Assembly (NCBI GenBank): GCA_012735575.1
Contig: JAAYGY010000017.1
Span: 1 to 47,727 of the forward strand
Length of the DNA stretch: 47,727 nt
DNA from: Clostridiales bacterium
GTDB lineage: Bacteria; Bacillota; Clostridia; Caldicoprobacterales; UBA3941
Reading direction: 5' to 3'
Every line of letters starts with the position of its first letter. The first letter of the stretch is position 1. A program made the translations under genes and the position numbers. Shown here in pieces: positions 35,919-44,049 of the stretch. Under the pieces are notes generated by a model. That model was not told the origin of the DNA. It saw only the letters and a list, made by a program, of their open reading frames with translations, and made no database searches.

Positions 35919-35969
35919 TCTTTACGGTAATAATTCTTACAGCAATTTAAGTCGTTTGGAGGAAAAAAA

Positions 35970-37067
35970 ATGAAGTTAGGTATTGTAGGGTTGCCAAATG
36001 TAGGCAAAAGCACCCTCTTTAATGCTATTACAAAGGCGGGAGCAGAATCCGCCAATTATCCTTTTTGTACCATAGAGCCCAATGTGGGTGTTGTTGCTGT
36101 CCCAGATGAGCGTCTAGAAAAGTTAAGGGAGTTGCATAACAGCGAAAAAGTTATTCCCACAACCATTGAATTTGTAGATATTGCCGGCCTGGTGCGCGGG
36201 GCCAGCCGTGGCGAAGGACTTGGCAATAAATTTTTATCCCATATTAGGGAGGTTGACGCCATTGTCCATGTAGTTCGTTGTTTCCAGGACCCAAATATCA
36301 CCCATGTGGATGGTAAAATAGATCCTATTAGAGACATTGAAACTATAAACCTAGAACTAATATTTGCTGATTTAGAAAGCCTGGATAAAAGAATGTTAAA
36401 GACTAAAAAGATGGTTAAAACCGGTGAAAAGCGTTACCAGCAGGAATTAACTCTGCTGGAAAGAATAAAATCAGGTTTAGAAGATAATATTCCCCTAAGA
36501 AATATGGATTTTGATAAAGAAGAGAAGGAAATTGTAAAAAATCTCTTTTTCCTAACTAGCAAACCGGTTATATATGCTGCCAATATCGCAGAAGATGATA
36601 TTGGCAAAGAGCCAGAAAACATCCCAATGGTAAAAGAGCTAATGGATTTTGCTGCTAAAGAAAACTCTGAAGTTTTGGTATTATGTTCTAAAATCGAAGA
36701 AGAAATTGCACAACTAGATGCTGATGAAAAGGAAATGTTTTTAAAGGAACTGGGACTGAAAGAATCAGGAATGGACCGGCTAATAAAGTGTTGTTATCGA
36801 CTTCTTGGGCTGATTAGCTTTTTAACTGCTGGTCCCAATGAGGTAAGAGCATGGACAATAGTAGAGGGTACAAAAGCGCCCCAGGCAGCTGGAAAAATTC
36901 ACTCGGATTTTGAAAGAGGCTTTATTAGAGCTGAAACCATTGCCTATGAAGACCTAATCAGTGCAGGATCCTATGCTGCTGCCAAAGAAAAGGGGTTGGT
37001 ACGTTCTGAGGGTAAGGATTATGTGGTAAAAGATGGGGACGTAATTCTCTTCCGCTTTAATGTATAA
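35970..37067 (+). CDS. ychF: Redox-regulated ATPase YchF (OLA1 family)
   Basis: 365-residue Obg-like P-loop protein. G1 is GLPNVGKSTLFNA, switch region and G3 VDIAGLVRGASRGEGLGNKFL; the G4 position reads NIAED (NxxE), which gives ATP rather than GTP specificity in this family. A coiled-coil insert (about 130-200) and a C-terminal TGS domain (PNEVRAWTIVEGTKAPQAAGKIHSDFERGFIRAE) complete the fold. It binds ribosomes and affects stress responses; the exact role is unsettled. GGAGG is seven bases before the ATG. Monocistronic between its promoter and a terminator. Confidence 0.97.
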   Translation: MKLGIVGLPNVGKSTLFNAITKAGAESANYPFCTIEPNVGVVAVPDERLEKLRELHNSEKVIPTTIEFVDIAGLVRGASRGEGLGNKFLSHIREVDAIVHVVRCFQDPNITHVDGKIDPIRDIETINLELIFADLESLDKRMLKTKKMVKTGEKRYQQELTLLERIKSGLEDNIPLRNMDFDKEEKEIVKNLFFLTSKPVIYAANIAEDDIGKEPENIPMVKELMDFAAKENSEVLVLCSKIEEEIAQLDADEKEMFLKELGLKESGMDRLIKCCYRLLGLISFLTAGPNEVRAWTIVEGTKAPQAAGKIHSDFERGFIRAETIAYEDLISAGSYAAAKEKGLVRSEGKDYVVKDGDVILFRFNV

Positions 37068-37082
37068 GAGTACAAGCTAAAC

Positions 37083-37121
37083 AAAAAAGCAGGTACCTTT
37101 AACTTTGGTACCTGCTTTTTT
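37083..37121. terminator. Bidirectional terminator between ychF and pepF
   Basis: A 15-bp stem, AAAAAAGCAGGTACC / GGTACCTGCTTTTTT, with a nine-base loop. T-runs on both strands serve the two convergent genes. Confidence 0.9.
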
Positions 37122-37124
37122 ACT

Positions 37125-38933
37125 CTATATCAACTGCTCCATTCTTTCTACTAAATCAGAGAAAGTTTCTAAGGCCTGATTTACTGGCTCTGGCGATGTC
37201 ATATCTACTCCGGCTTTCTTAAGAAGTTCTATTGGATAATCTGATCCACCACTGGACAAGAATTTCAAATACCTCTCTACAGCAGGCTGGCCTTGATCTA
37301 AAATCTGTTCTGCCAAAGCTGCTGCAGCAGAAAAACCGGTAGCATATTTATATACATAGAATGATGAATAGAAATGGGGAATTCTTGCCCATTCTAATGC
37401 TATCTCTTGGTCTACTACCATCTGGGGACCATAATATTTTACATTTAAGTTGTAGTAAACTTCTGATAAGCTTTCCACAGTTAAAGGCTCTCCTCTTTCA
37501 GCCATACCATGTATGATTTTTTCAAATTCTGCAAACATTGTTTGACGGTACACTGTGCCTCTAAATTGCTCCAAATAGTAGTTTAGGACATAGGCTTTTT
37601 GCTTGTCATCCTCAAGGGTCTCTAGAAGATGTTTGGTAAGTAGTATCTCATTCAGTGTAGAAGCCACTTCTGCTACAAATATTTTATATCCAGCTAGAAT
37701 ATAAGGCTGATTCTTGTTGGATAGGTAGCTGTGTATAGCATGACCCATCTCATGTGCCAATGTAAATACATTATTGATATTTTCTTGATAATTCATCAAT
37801 ACATAGGGATGTGTGTCATAGCACCCCCAGGAATAAGCACCACTGGTCTTTCCCTGATTTTCTAATACATCAATCCAGCCCCTATTAAAGCCTTCTTGTA
37901 ATATACTTAGGTACCTCTCACCCAAGGGTTTCAGACCCTCTGCTACCATTTCTTTAGCCTTGCTATAGGGAATTCGCATATCTACATCCTGGATAATTGG
38001 AGCATATAGATCATACATATGCAGCTGGTCTAGCTTTAAGGCTTTTTTGCGGATAGATACATATTTATGAAGGGCACCTAAATTATTTTCAACAGCCATG
38101 ATTAAGTTATCATATACAGATACAGGAACATTATCTCCATAGAGCGCCATTTCTAAGGTTGAAGGATAGTTTCGTACCTTGCTAAAGAAAATATCTTTCT
38201 TTATGGAATAACTAAGAGTTGCTGCAATGGTATTTTTTTGTTTGCCATAGGTTTCATAAAGGCTCTTAAAGGCCTGCTTTCTTACATTCCTATCCTTGCT
38301 CTCCATAAACTGTATATATCTTCCGTGGGTTAATTCCACTTCCTGACCATCTTCGTTGGTAATATAGGGAAAACGCATATCTGCGTTATTAACCATGGTA
38401 AAGATATCTTCAGGGGCACTGGCCACTTCCCCGGCCATGGCTAAAATTTTCTCTTCCTTTTCCGATAGAACATGTTTCTTTTTCCTCATTAAATCCTCTA
38501 GGAAGTGTTTGTAAATTTTCAGTCCTTCCAGACTTTCTACATATCCATTTAGTTTTTCTTCTGGTATTTCTAATATTTCTGGTACTAAAAAGGATATAAC
38601 ACTATCATATTCTACTAAAAGTCCCTGTGCCCGATCTACTAGAGCCTGGCTCTGGGTATTAGTATTGTCCTGATCCTTTTGCATACGGGCAAAAACAAAC
38701 ACCTTTTCTACCTTTTCCATCAGAGCTACGTATGTATTAAGTCCTTGCAAAAGGCTATCTGCTGAATCTCCCAGTTTACCCTTGTGTTGCTCTAGATTGG
38801 CAAGATTATCTTTCACCCACTTGTAGTCCTCTTCCCACTTTTCTACAGAGGGATACATATCCTCAAGTCGCCATTTAAATTCCTTGGGAATCTCATCCCT
38901 TGTTGGAAGTTTTCCTGCATTTGATTTGTCCAT
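37125..38933 (-). CDS. pepF: Oligoendopeptidase F
   Basis: 602-residue M3 family zinc metallopeptidase that cuts short peptides in the cytoplasm. The zinc motif is LAHEMGHAIHSY (HExxH) with the third ligand Glu in AEVASTLNE, 25 or so residues on. N-terminal LPTRDEIPKEFKWRLEDMY is typical of the PepF group. The only start that keeps this region is ATG 38931-38933. Its GGGAGG ribosome site lies 27 bases upstream, far too distant as linear sequence, but a hairpin between them shortens the gap (separate entry). Convergent with ychF. Confidence 0.95.
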   Translation of the reverse strand: MDKSNAGKLPTRDEIPKEFKWRLEDMYPSVEKWEEDYKWVKDNLANLEQHKGKLGDSADSLLQGLNTYVALMEKVEKVFVFARMQKDQDNTNTQSQALVDRAQGLLVEYDSVISFLVPEILEIPEEKLNGYVESLEGLKIYKHFLEDLMRKKKHVLSEKEEKILAMAGEVASAPEDIFTMVNNADMRFPYITNEDGQEVELTHGRYIQFMESKDRNVRKQAFKSLYETYGKQKNTIAATLSYSIKKDIFFSKVRNYPSTLEMALYGDNVPVSVYDNLIMAVENNLGALHKYVSIRKKALKLDQLHMYDLYAPIIQDVDMRIPYSKAKEMVAEGLKPLGERYLSILQEGFNRGWIDVLENQGKTSGAYSWGCYDTHPYVLMNYQENINNVFTLAHEMGHAIHSYLSNKNQPYILAGYKIFVAEVASTLNEILLTKHLLETLEDDKQKAYVLNYYLEQFRGTVYRQTMFAEFEKIIHGMAERGEPLTVESLSEVYYNLNVKYYGPQMVVDQEIALEWARIPHFYSSFYVYKYATGFSAAAALAEQILDQGQPAVERYLKFLSSGGSDYPIELLKKAGVDMTSPEPVNQALETFSDLVERMEQLI

Positions 38934-38940
38934 TTGTATA

Positions 38941-38957
38941 AGCGGAATAAATCCGCT
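38941..38957 (-). promoter_or_regulatory. Hairpin between the pepF ribosome site and start codon
   Basis: Minus strand AGCGGA-TTTAT-TCCGCT. GGGAGG is at 38961-38966 and the ATG at 38931-38933. Folding the 17 bases leaves ten unpaired bases between ribosome site and start, a normal distance. Confidence 0.5.
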
Positions 38958-39122
38958 ATACCTCCCTTCAATTTATATTCTTTTTATAATCTTTTATATT
39001 ATAAAGGTTTTTGATTATAAATCCTTTAGCATAGTGTCCTGGTTAACCAGCATATATATAAGTTAGCTGCAAGACATTAGTATTAATTAAATTTACTATA
39101 TTATGCATTAGGAGTGTATACT

Positions 39123-39539
39123 GTGATAAATAAAGTTCAAATCCCATTTCTTATAATCATTTTAATTCTTTTATGTTTAGGTTGCAACAATATTAATACA
39201 CTTCATCCTATTTCTACAAATATTGAAGAACCCCAGGTTAAAACACAGCAAAAATCTTTTTCCATAAGAAAAATGTCAGATCTGGAGGTAATTAAAAAAA
39301 GTGCTGACTATCTTAAGTCATGCGGTAAAAAATTAGTGTTTGAAGAAACTAAAATTATATATGAAAATAATCAAGATACTTCATCGATTTGTAAAAACAA
39401 GGATAATCAGGATGTATATTATACAGGTGAATATCTAGTAGTCTACTTTTATCCCCATAGACATATGCAAGAGCAAGAAAATATCATAAAGGTGTTCATA
39501 GGTGCAGATGGTACGGTTTTAGGTTATATGGAAGAATGA
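39123..39539 (+). CDS. Small predicted lipoprotein of unknown function
   Basis: 138 residues, not recognised. A signal peptide ends in the lipobox LCLGC, so the mature protein should be lipid-anchored with its N-terminus at the Cys. The rest is hydrophilic, with a region MSDLEVIKKSADYLKSCG and a beta-rich C-terminus (YLVVYFYPHRH, KVFIGADGTVLGYME) like small extracytoplasmic domains of unknown function. The start is GTG 39123-39125, eight bases after AGGAG; the GTG at 39114 lies within that site. No operon partner. Confidence 0.7.
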   Translation: MINKVQIPFLIIILILLCLGCNNINTLHPISTNIEEPQVKTQQKSFSIRKMSDLEVIKKSADYLKSCGKKLVFEETKIIYENNQDTSSICKNKDNQDVYYTGEYLVVYFYPHRHMQEQENIIKVFIGADGTVLGYMEE

Positions 39540-39541
39540 AA

Positions 39542-39573
39542 AGCCAAGGCTGAAATCTATTACTGCCTTGGCT
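39542..39573. terminator. Hairpin after the lipoprotein gene
   Basis: Nine-base stem AGCCAAGGC / GCCTTGGCT. On the minus strand it is followed by TTTTC, on the plus strand by no real T-run, so it fits best as the old terminator of the aldo/keto reductase remnant but may also serve the lipoprotein gene. Confidence 0.5.
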
Positions 39574-39582
39574 ACTATAATA

Positions 39583-39802
39583 TTATTCACTTAATAATTT
39601 TTCTATCTCACCTATGGTGCTTTCATCTAAAATCTTACCTGCAGCCTTAACGTTCTCTTCTGTCTGTTCAGTCTTAGAGGCACCAACTATAACACTGCTT
39701 ATTTCAGTATGTTAGTATCAAGGCAGTAGAAGATGTCTACATAATCGGTCTTTAAACGTTTCAGACTGGCATTACACTTCTCTATGATAGAGTTTTTTGT
39801 TA
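39583..39802 (-). pseudogene. Aldo/keto reductase remnant
   Basis: Two pieces of one aldo/keto reductase remain on the minus strand. The upstream piece reads ...EKCNASLKRLKTDYVDIFYC (the SLKRLxTDYxD motif). The downstream piece, in another frame, reads SSVIVGASKTEQTEENVKAA and ends near the natural C-terminus at 39583. The N-terminal 100 or so residues and roughly 130 residues between the pieces, including the rest of the active-site barrel, are missing. This fills the 300-base stretch after the lipoprotein gene. Confidence 0.75.
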
Positions 39803-39840
39803 TATATTAACCATAAAATAGAAGTTAAAGCAAAAGGATC

Positions 39841-40299
39841 CTATGATATTTGATGAAGATCTTTAACATAATTTTCATGAATTACAAAATTATACAACCT
39901 ATTAATATTTATATTAGGCCAGTCCTTTTGGTCATCTAAAAGAAGTACTCTTTCCACATCATCTTCCTCTATGGTTACTTCATAATAATAAAGCTTATTA
40001 TCCTTATAAACCGGATACTCGCTAACATCTTTAACTAATCCCTGAATTTCTCTGGAGCGGCCAGTTACTAAATCTCTAATAAATCTATAATAGGCATGAA
40101 TAGGATTGACATACATACCCCAAAAAAATATTGCAATACAAACCCCTACTACCATTGCCATCATACCAAGTTTATTAGTTACCATCTTTGCTATAAAGAT
40201 AGAAATAATAAGAGAAATTATTATAATGGCCGCTAATAAAGCTATTACCCTCTTTAATTGTCTAGTAATACTATCCAAATCCTGCTGGTTATAATACAT
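39841..40299 (-). CDS. Small membrane protein with two helices, unknown function
   Basis: 152 residues, not recognised. Two adjacent membrane helices (about residues 17-38 and 43-63) follow a short N-terminal segment; a soluble C-terminal domain of about 85 residues (DVSEYPVYKDNKLYYYEVTIEEDD and onward) should be cytoplasmic or exposed. The ATG has AAGGAG and GGGGG just upstream. An extended -10 promoter lies about 52 bases before it. It seems to be a single gene upstream of the aldo/keto reductase remnant. Confidence 0.7.
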   Translation of the reverse strand: MYYNQQDLDSITRQLKRVIALLAAIIIISLIISIFIAKMVTNKLGMMAMVVGVCIAIFFWGMYVNPIHAYYRFIRDLVTGRSREIQGLVKDVSEYPVYKDNKLYYYEVTIEEDDVERVLLLDDQKDWPNININRLYNFVIHENYVKDLHQIS

Positions 40300-40335
40300 A
40301 TCTCCTTACCCCCGATTCTGCACAAATATTATCTT

Positions 40336-40359
40336 TATCAATTATTATCAATTATAACA
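40336..40359 (-). promoter_or_regulatory. Extended -10 promoter with a direct repeat
   Basis: Minus strand TGTTATAAT at 40351-40359. Next to it and overlapping, TATCAATTAT is repeated twice back to back on the plus strand (40336-40345, 40346-40355). Confidence 0.4.
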
Positions 40360-40411
40360 TATGAATACTACAATATATAATACCATGGAAAATAATTTAC
40401 AATTTATTAAC

Positions 40412-40440
40412 AAAAAAACATCGGTCTATACCGATGTTTA
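40412..40440 (-). terminator. Terminator after tRNA-Val
   Basis: Minus strand: perfect stem AAACATCGG / CCGATGTTT with a six-base loop, then TTTTG. Confidence 0.85.
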
Positions 40441-40453
40441 AGCTTAAATTGTT

Positions 40454-40530
40454 TGGTGGTGGCTACTGGATTCGAACCAGTGACCCCCACGATGTCAACG
40501 TGGTACTCTAACCAGCTGAGCTAAGCCACC
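40454..40530 (-). tRNA. tRNA-Val (anticodon GAC)
   Basis: Minus strand cloverleaf: acceptor GGTGGCT/AGCCACC, D arm GCTC-AGCTGGTTA-GAGT, anticodon stem CCACG/CGTGG with loop TTGACAT giving GAC, T arm ACTGG-TTCGAAT-CCAGT, discriminator A and encoded CCA. Confidence 0.96.
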
Positions 40531-40543
40531 TGAGAACGAATAT

Positions 40544-40572
40544 ATTATAGCATGGTTTACTAGCTTAGTCAA
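40544..40572 (-). promoter_or_regulatory. Promoter of tRNA-Val
   Basis: TTGACT (40567-40572), exactly 17 bases, TATAAT (40544-40549), 13 bases before the mature tRNA 5' end. Confidence 0.85.
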
Positions 40573-40601
40573 ATATGTTTTTTTGCATTATATAATCAAG
40601 A

Positions 40602-40622
40602 AGGACCTCCATTGGAGGTCCT
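40602..40622. terminator. Perfect palindromic hairpin downstream of the alcohol dehydrogenase gene
   Basis: AGGACCTCC-ATT-GGAGGTCCT. On the minus strand only a weak T-rich tract (TCTTGATTATAT) follows, so termination is uncertain. The minus strand arm holds a GGAGG seven bases before an ATG opening a 15-codon frame. The rest of 40573-40788 holds a 16-base palindrome (40653-40668) and no convincing gene. Confidence 0.4.
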
Positions 40623-40652
40623 CCATAAAAGGGTCTATCATGATCTCAGTAC

Positions 40653-40668
40653 AAGTAGATATCTACTT
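40653..40668. repeat. Perfect 16-bp palindrome AAGTAGATATCTACTT
   Basis: Self-complementary over all 16 bases, in the gap between the alcohol dehydrogenase gene and the tRNA-Val promoter. Could be a protein-binding site; no promoter is obvious next to it. Confidence 0.4.
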
Positions 40669-40788
40669 TTCACAAGTGACACACTACTTTACTATCGGAT
40701 CCGTTAGGGATAAATTAGACCATAATAGAACCCTTGTAAAAATATTATTGTCGAAAAATCTGAAATTTAAACATGGCAATATTTAGCT

Positions 40789-41943
40789 CTATATTAATTT
40801 TTTCAGTAAATCTATTATATCTTGATCCCTCATATCAACAGGATTACCCGACATGCTGTTTCCTCGAGAACTTTGAGCCAGTAAGAGAAGATCCCGCTGG
40901 TCAATGGAGAACTCTTTCAAGTCTGAAGGTATATTCATCTTTTTTGAAATTTCTTTGACGTACTCAATTCCTTCTAATGCTGCCTGTCTATCATCGTCTA
41001 TTGATTTAGCTGTTAAAACCCTTCCAATTTCAGCGTATTTCTTTAGTTGAGCATCCATATTATATTCCATAATATAAGGTAATAAAATGGCACAGGCTAA
41101 TCCATGAGATATACCATAATGGCAACCTAAAGCAGCAGCTATCCCGTGAACAGCCCCTAATCCCGAATTAGCTAAACATATACCACTTAATAGACTAGCC
41201 AAGGCCATGTTCCGTCTGGCCTCTAAATTTTGTCCATCAGTATAGGCGGCAATTAAAGATTTTGCTACTAGCCCTATTCCATAGATAGCTAATGCCTCGG
41301 GAATAGGCTGAGCTTTCTTTGATACATAGGACTCTATTAGCTGTGTTAGTGCGTCCATTCCAGAAGTGGCTGTATTAAAGGCAGGAAGAGATAATGTTAA
41401 TACTGGATCTACCAATGCCACATCAGGTATTAACTTATCGTGCCTAAAACTTTTTTTATATTTTTCTACAGGACAGGTAATAACAGCATTTTTAGTAACT
41501 TCTGATCCTGTACCAGCAGTAGTGGGAATCGCAATAAAGGGAGCCGGGTCATTTACTAGTTTTCTACCTATCCCAACACCTTCTAGATAATCCTTTATAT
41601 AACCCTCGTTGGTCATAAGTCCGGATATGGCTTTTCCCGTATCTATAACACTTCCACCACCAATAGCTATAACTCCGTTACAGTTATTACTTTTTGCAAT
41701 ATCTACACCTTTGTTTATGTCATCAGGACCAGGTTCATCCACAATTCCTCTATAGTGATGAAAAGCCAATCCAGCTTGGATAAGCTGTTCCTCTAATTCT
41801 TTCATCTTTCCTGATCTATGTATAGAGCCGCCTCCTGAAACAATTAGATAGTTGTCAGCATACTGAGGTGCAATATTCTTTATATCGTAAAACCTATTAT
41901 TCCCAAATACGATTTTTGAAGCCGTATAGAATTCAAAATTCAA
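40789..41943 (-). CDS. Iron-type alcohol dehydrogenase
   Basis: 384-residue group III alcohol dehydrogenase. NAD(P)-binding motifs are AIGGGSVIDTGKAI and IPTTAGTGSE. Metal-site residues include the Asp of SGMDALTQLIES and the two His of HGIAAALGCHYGISHG; the His of the usual DALTH motif is Gln here, a variant seen in some branches of the family. Metal preference or function could differ. The substrate is unknown. TTG 41941-41943 is the start, with GGAGG seven bases upstream. It starts 24 bases after the short-chain dehydrogenase gene, so the two form an operon, with galM upstream. Confidence 0.88.
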   Translation of the reverse strand: MNFEFYTASKIVFGNNRFYDIKNIAPQYADNYLIVSGGGSIHRSGKMKELEEQLIQAGLAFHHYRGIVDEPGPDDINKGVDIAKSNNCNGVIAIGGGSVIDTGKAISGLMTNEGYIKDYLEGVGIGRKLVNDPAPFIAIPTTAGTGSEVTKNAVITCPVEKYKKSFRHDKLIPDVALVDPVLTLSLPAFNTATSGMDALTQLIESYVSKKAQPIPEALAIYGIGLVAKSLIAAYTDGQNLEARRNMALASLLSGICLANSGLGAVHGIAAALGCHYGISHGLACAILLPYIMEYNMDAQLKKYAEIGRVLTAKSIDDDRQAALEGIEYVKEISKKMNIPSDLKEFSIDQRDLLLLAQSSRGNSMSGNPVDMRDQDIIDLLKKLI

Positions 41944-41967
41944 ATAGATCCCTCCTTTTGATACTGG

Positions 41968-42753
41968 TTATTCCTCCTTATATTCCCATCCTTCATCACC
42001 GCTATATATCATAAGTTTGGTCATACCCCCGTCCACGGTAATATTTTCTCCTGTTATAAAGTCATTTTCCTGGTCACAAAGAAACATGGCTGCTCTTGCT
42101 ATGTCCGTTGCCTTTCCTACCCTGCCCACAAGATGCTGTTTAGTATCTCCACTGCTATATTCCGGAGTATAACTTTCATTGTAGTATTCTCCAGTGTCAA
42201 TCCAGCCCGGTGAAATGGAGTTTACCCGAACCTTGCCTTTAAGACTAACAGCCAGAGCATGGGTTAAGGCCAGTATACCTCCTTTTGCAGCTGTATAGCT
42301 TTCGGTATCGGATTGAGACATAAAGGCTCTGGTGGATGCTATATTTACTATAGAAGCCCCCTGGCTAAAATATGGCATAAATAGTTTAGATAGCATATAT
42401 GGAGCTGAAACTCCTATTCTTAATACATAGTTAAAATCTTCATAACTACAGCCTGAAAGGATGCCATTCTTGCTTATACAGGCATTGTTTATTAAGTAGT
42501 CAACCTTGCCATAGGTATTTATAACTGTTTCTGCAAAAGAATTAAGAGTCTTCTCCTCAGCTATATCACCATGGTAGAATATTGCATTACCACCTTTTTC
42601 TTTAATAAATAATAGATTTTCTTCACCTGCACTTTTATTTATATCTATAAAAGCTATGTTCGCACCTTCTTTAGCAAACTCCCTAGTAAGGCATCTACCT
42701 ATCCCTAAAGCACCACCTGTAACCACACATACTTTTCCTTCAAATCTTTTCAT
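41968..42753 (-). CDS. Short-chain dehydrogenase/reductase
   Basis: 261-residue classical SDR. Cofactor motif TGGALGIGR with IDINKS after beta 2 (Asp, favours NAD), NNACIS, catalytic Ser in IVNIASTRA and YxxxK in YTAAKGG, then SPGWIDTG. The C-terminal GENITVDGGMT is typical. The substrate, perhaps a sugar or polyol given the galM and dehydrogenase neighbours, is not decided by sequence. ATG is behind AGGGGG by about eight bases. Confidence 0.9.
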   Translation of the reverse strand: MKRFEGKVCVVTGGALGIGRCLTREFAKEGANIAFIDINKSAGEENLLFIKEKGGNAIFYHGDIAEEKTLNSFAETVINTYGKVDYLINNACISKNGILSGCSYEDFNYVLRIGVSAPYMLSKLFMPYFSQGASIVNIASTRAFMSQSDTESYTAAKGGILALTHALAVSLKGKVRVNSISPGWIDTGEYYNESYTPEYSSGDTKQHLVGRVGKATDIARAAMFLCDQENDFITGENITVDGGMTKLMIYSGDEGWEYKEE

Positions 42754-42785
42754 CGAAATGTCCCCCTGTTTTGTAAAATTTAAAC

Positions 42786-42832
42786 ATGCATAAAGAGCCC
42801 AGATGAAATTATATTTCCAGCCAGGCTCTAAT
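42786..42832 (-). terminator. Weak hairpin after galM
   Basis: Minus strand AGAGCC...GGCTCT stem with a long imperfect inner stem, followed by TTTATG. Weak; transcription may continue into the dehydrogenase genes. Confidence 0.35.
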
Positions 42833-42837
42833 ATTAA

Positions 42838-43899
42838 TTATTTTTTAACGGAAAACTTATAAATGGTTGTGTGATTGTATTCATCCCCGGCTCTTAATAT
42901 TGGGGAAGGAAAATGCTTGTGTTTCAATGCATTGGGGAAGAATTGAGTTTCTAAACATAAACCACTTCTTTTATCATATGTAGCACCATCTTTACAATTT
43001 TCCAGACCGCCTAGGAAATTACCTGAATAAAACTGGATTCCTGGTTTTGTTGTATAAACCTCCATAAATCTACCAGAAGTTGCCTCATAAAGCTCAGCAG
43101 CCTTCGCCAGTTTGCCGTCCTGGGAATTCAATACCCAGTTATGATCATAGCCACCACCATTGATTATCTGTGGATCTTTGCTATCAAGACCAGGTCCTAT
43201 GGGAGTCAGTTCGGTAAAATCAAAAGGAGTACCCTTTACGTCTACAATTTCTCCAGTAGTTAAACAATTATTATCAATTGCTGTAAACTTATCAGCATAT
43301 ATTTTCAGCTCATGATTTTTAATATCCCCTGCATCGTGTCCTAAAAGATTAAAATATGAGTGGTTGCTTAAGTTAACAACGGTGTCCTTATCTGATACAG
43401 CATGATATTGAATGATAAGTTCATTGTCTTCAGATAAGGAGTATGTAACCTTTACATCAAGATTGCCTGGATAGTTTTCTTCACCATCTTTACTAAGATA
43501 GGACAACTGTAAGCATTCTCTTCCTTCTTTTTCTACTATTTCACCATCCCAGAGCACTTTATCAAACCCAACTAGCCCGCCATGTAGATGGTTGGGCCCA
43601 TCGTTCTTGGCCAACTCATATTTTACTCCATTTAATTCAAAAACTCCCTCTTCTATTCTATTTGCATGTCTTCCTACTATGGCACCAAAATACATATTAC
43701 GATTTAAATAGCTGTCTAGATCATCAAATCCTAAAGCAACATCTCTAAACTTACCATTTTTGTCTGGTACAGAAATAGAAACAATAATACCTCCATAATT
43801 TATTATTTCCACTTCTACACCGTTGTCATTTACCAGCTTATAAATATGTACTTCTCTGCCATCTTTCATTTTCCCAAAACTTCTCTTTGTTATTGCCAT
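42838..43899 (-). CDS. galM: Aldose 1-epimerase (mutarotase)
   Basis: 353 residues. Converts the alpha and beta forms of glucose, galactose and related aldoses. Substrate-binding Arg in GRHANRIEEG, catalytic His in NHLHGG and LSNHSYFNL, and catalytic Glu in LETQFFPNA are all present, with full family length. ATG is behind GGAGG by nine bases. It is the first gene before the SDR and alcohol dehydrogenase genes, with its own promoter. A leftover guess is that the three genes handle an aldose by anomer exchange and oxidation. Confidence 0.95.
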   Translation of the reverse strand: MAITKRSFGKMKDGREVHIYKLVNDNGVEVEIINYGGIIVSISVPDKNGKFRDVALGFDDLDSYLNRNMYFGAIVGRHANRIEEGVFELNGVKYELAKNDGPNHLHGGLVGFDKVLWDGEIVEKEGRECLQLSYLSKDGEENYPGNLDVKVTYSLSEDNELIIQYHAVSDKDTVVNLSNHSYFNLLGHDAGDIKNHELKIYADKFTAIDNNCLTTGEIVDVKGTPFDFTELTPIGPGLDSKDPQIINGGGYDHNWVLNSQDGKLAKAAELYEATSGRFMEVYTTKPGIQFYSGNFLGGLENCKDGATYDKRSGLCLETQFFPNALKHKHFPSPILRAGDEYNHTTIYKFSVKK

Positions 43900-43957
43900 C
43901 GCATGTTCCCTCCAATTATATTTGAGATAAGCATATTAAAAATCTTATATTTCCTAT

Positions 43958-43987
43958 ATTATACAACATATTACTTGTATTTTTCCA
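43958..43987 (-). promoter_or_regulatory. Promoter of galM
   Basis: Minus strand TGGAAA (43982-43987), 18 bases, TATAAT (43958-43963). The -35 matches four of six consensus bases. Confidence 0.45.
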
Positions 43988-43996
43988 TAAAAGTCC

Positions 43997-44035
43997 CAAA
44001 AAATAAGCTGATCCGTTTACTTTGGATCAGCTTAT
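43997..44035 (-). terminator. Terminator after the BlaR1-like gene
   Basis: Minus strand: perfect 12-bp stem ATAAGCTGATCC / GGATCAGCTTAT with a nine-base loop, then TTTTTGG. Confidence 0.85.
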
Positions 44036-44049
44036 CCTATCTGTCTTAA

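Noticed and set aside
40583-40786. Plus-strand frame of 67 codons between tRNA-Val and the alcohol dehydrogenase gene
   Set aside because: No Shine-Dalgarno sequence, runs through two palindromes, and the translation resembles nothing known.
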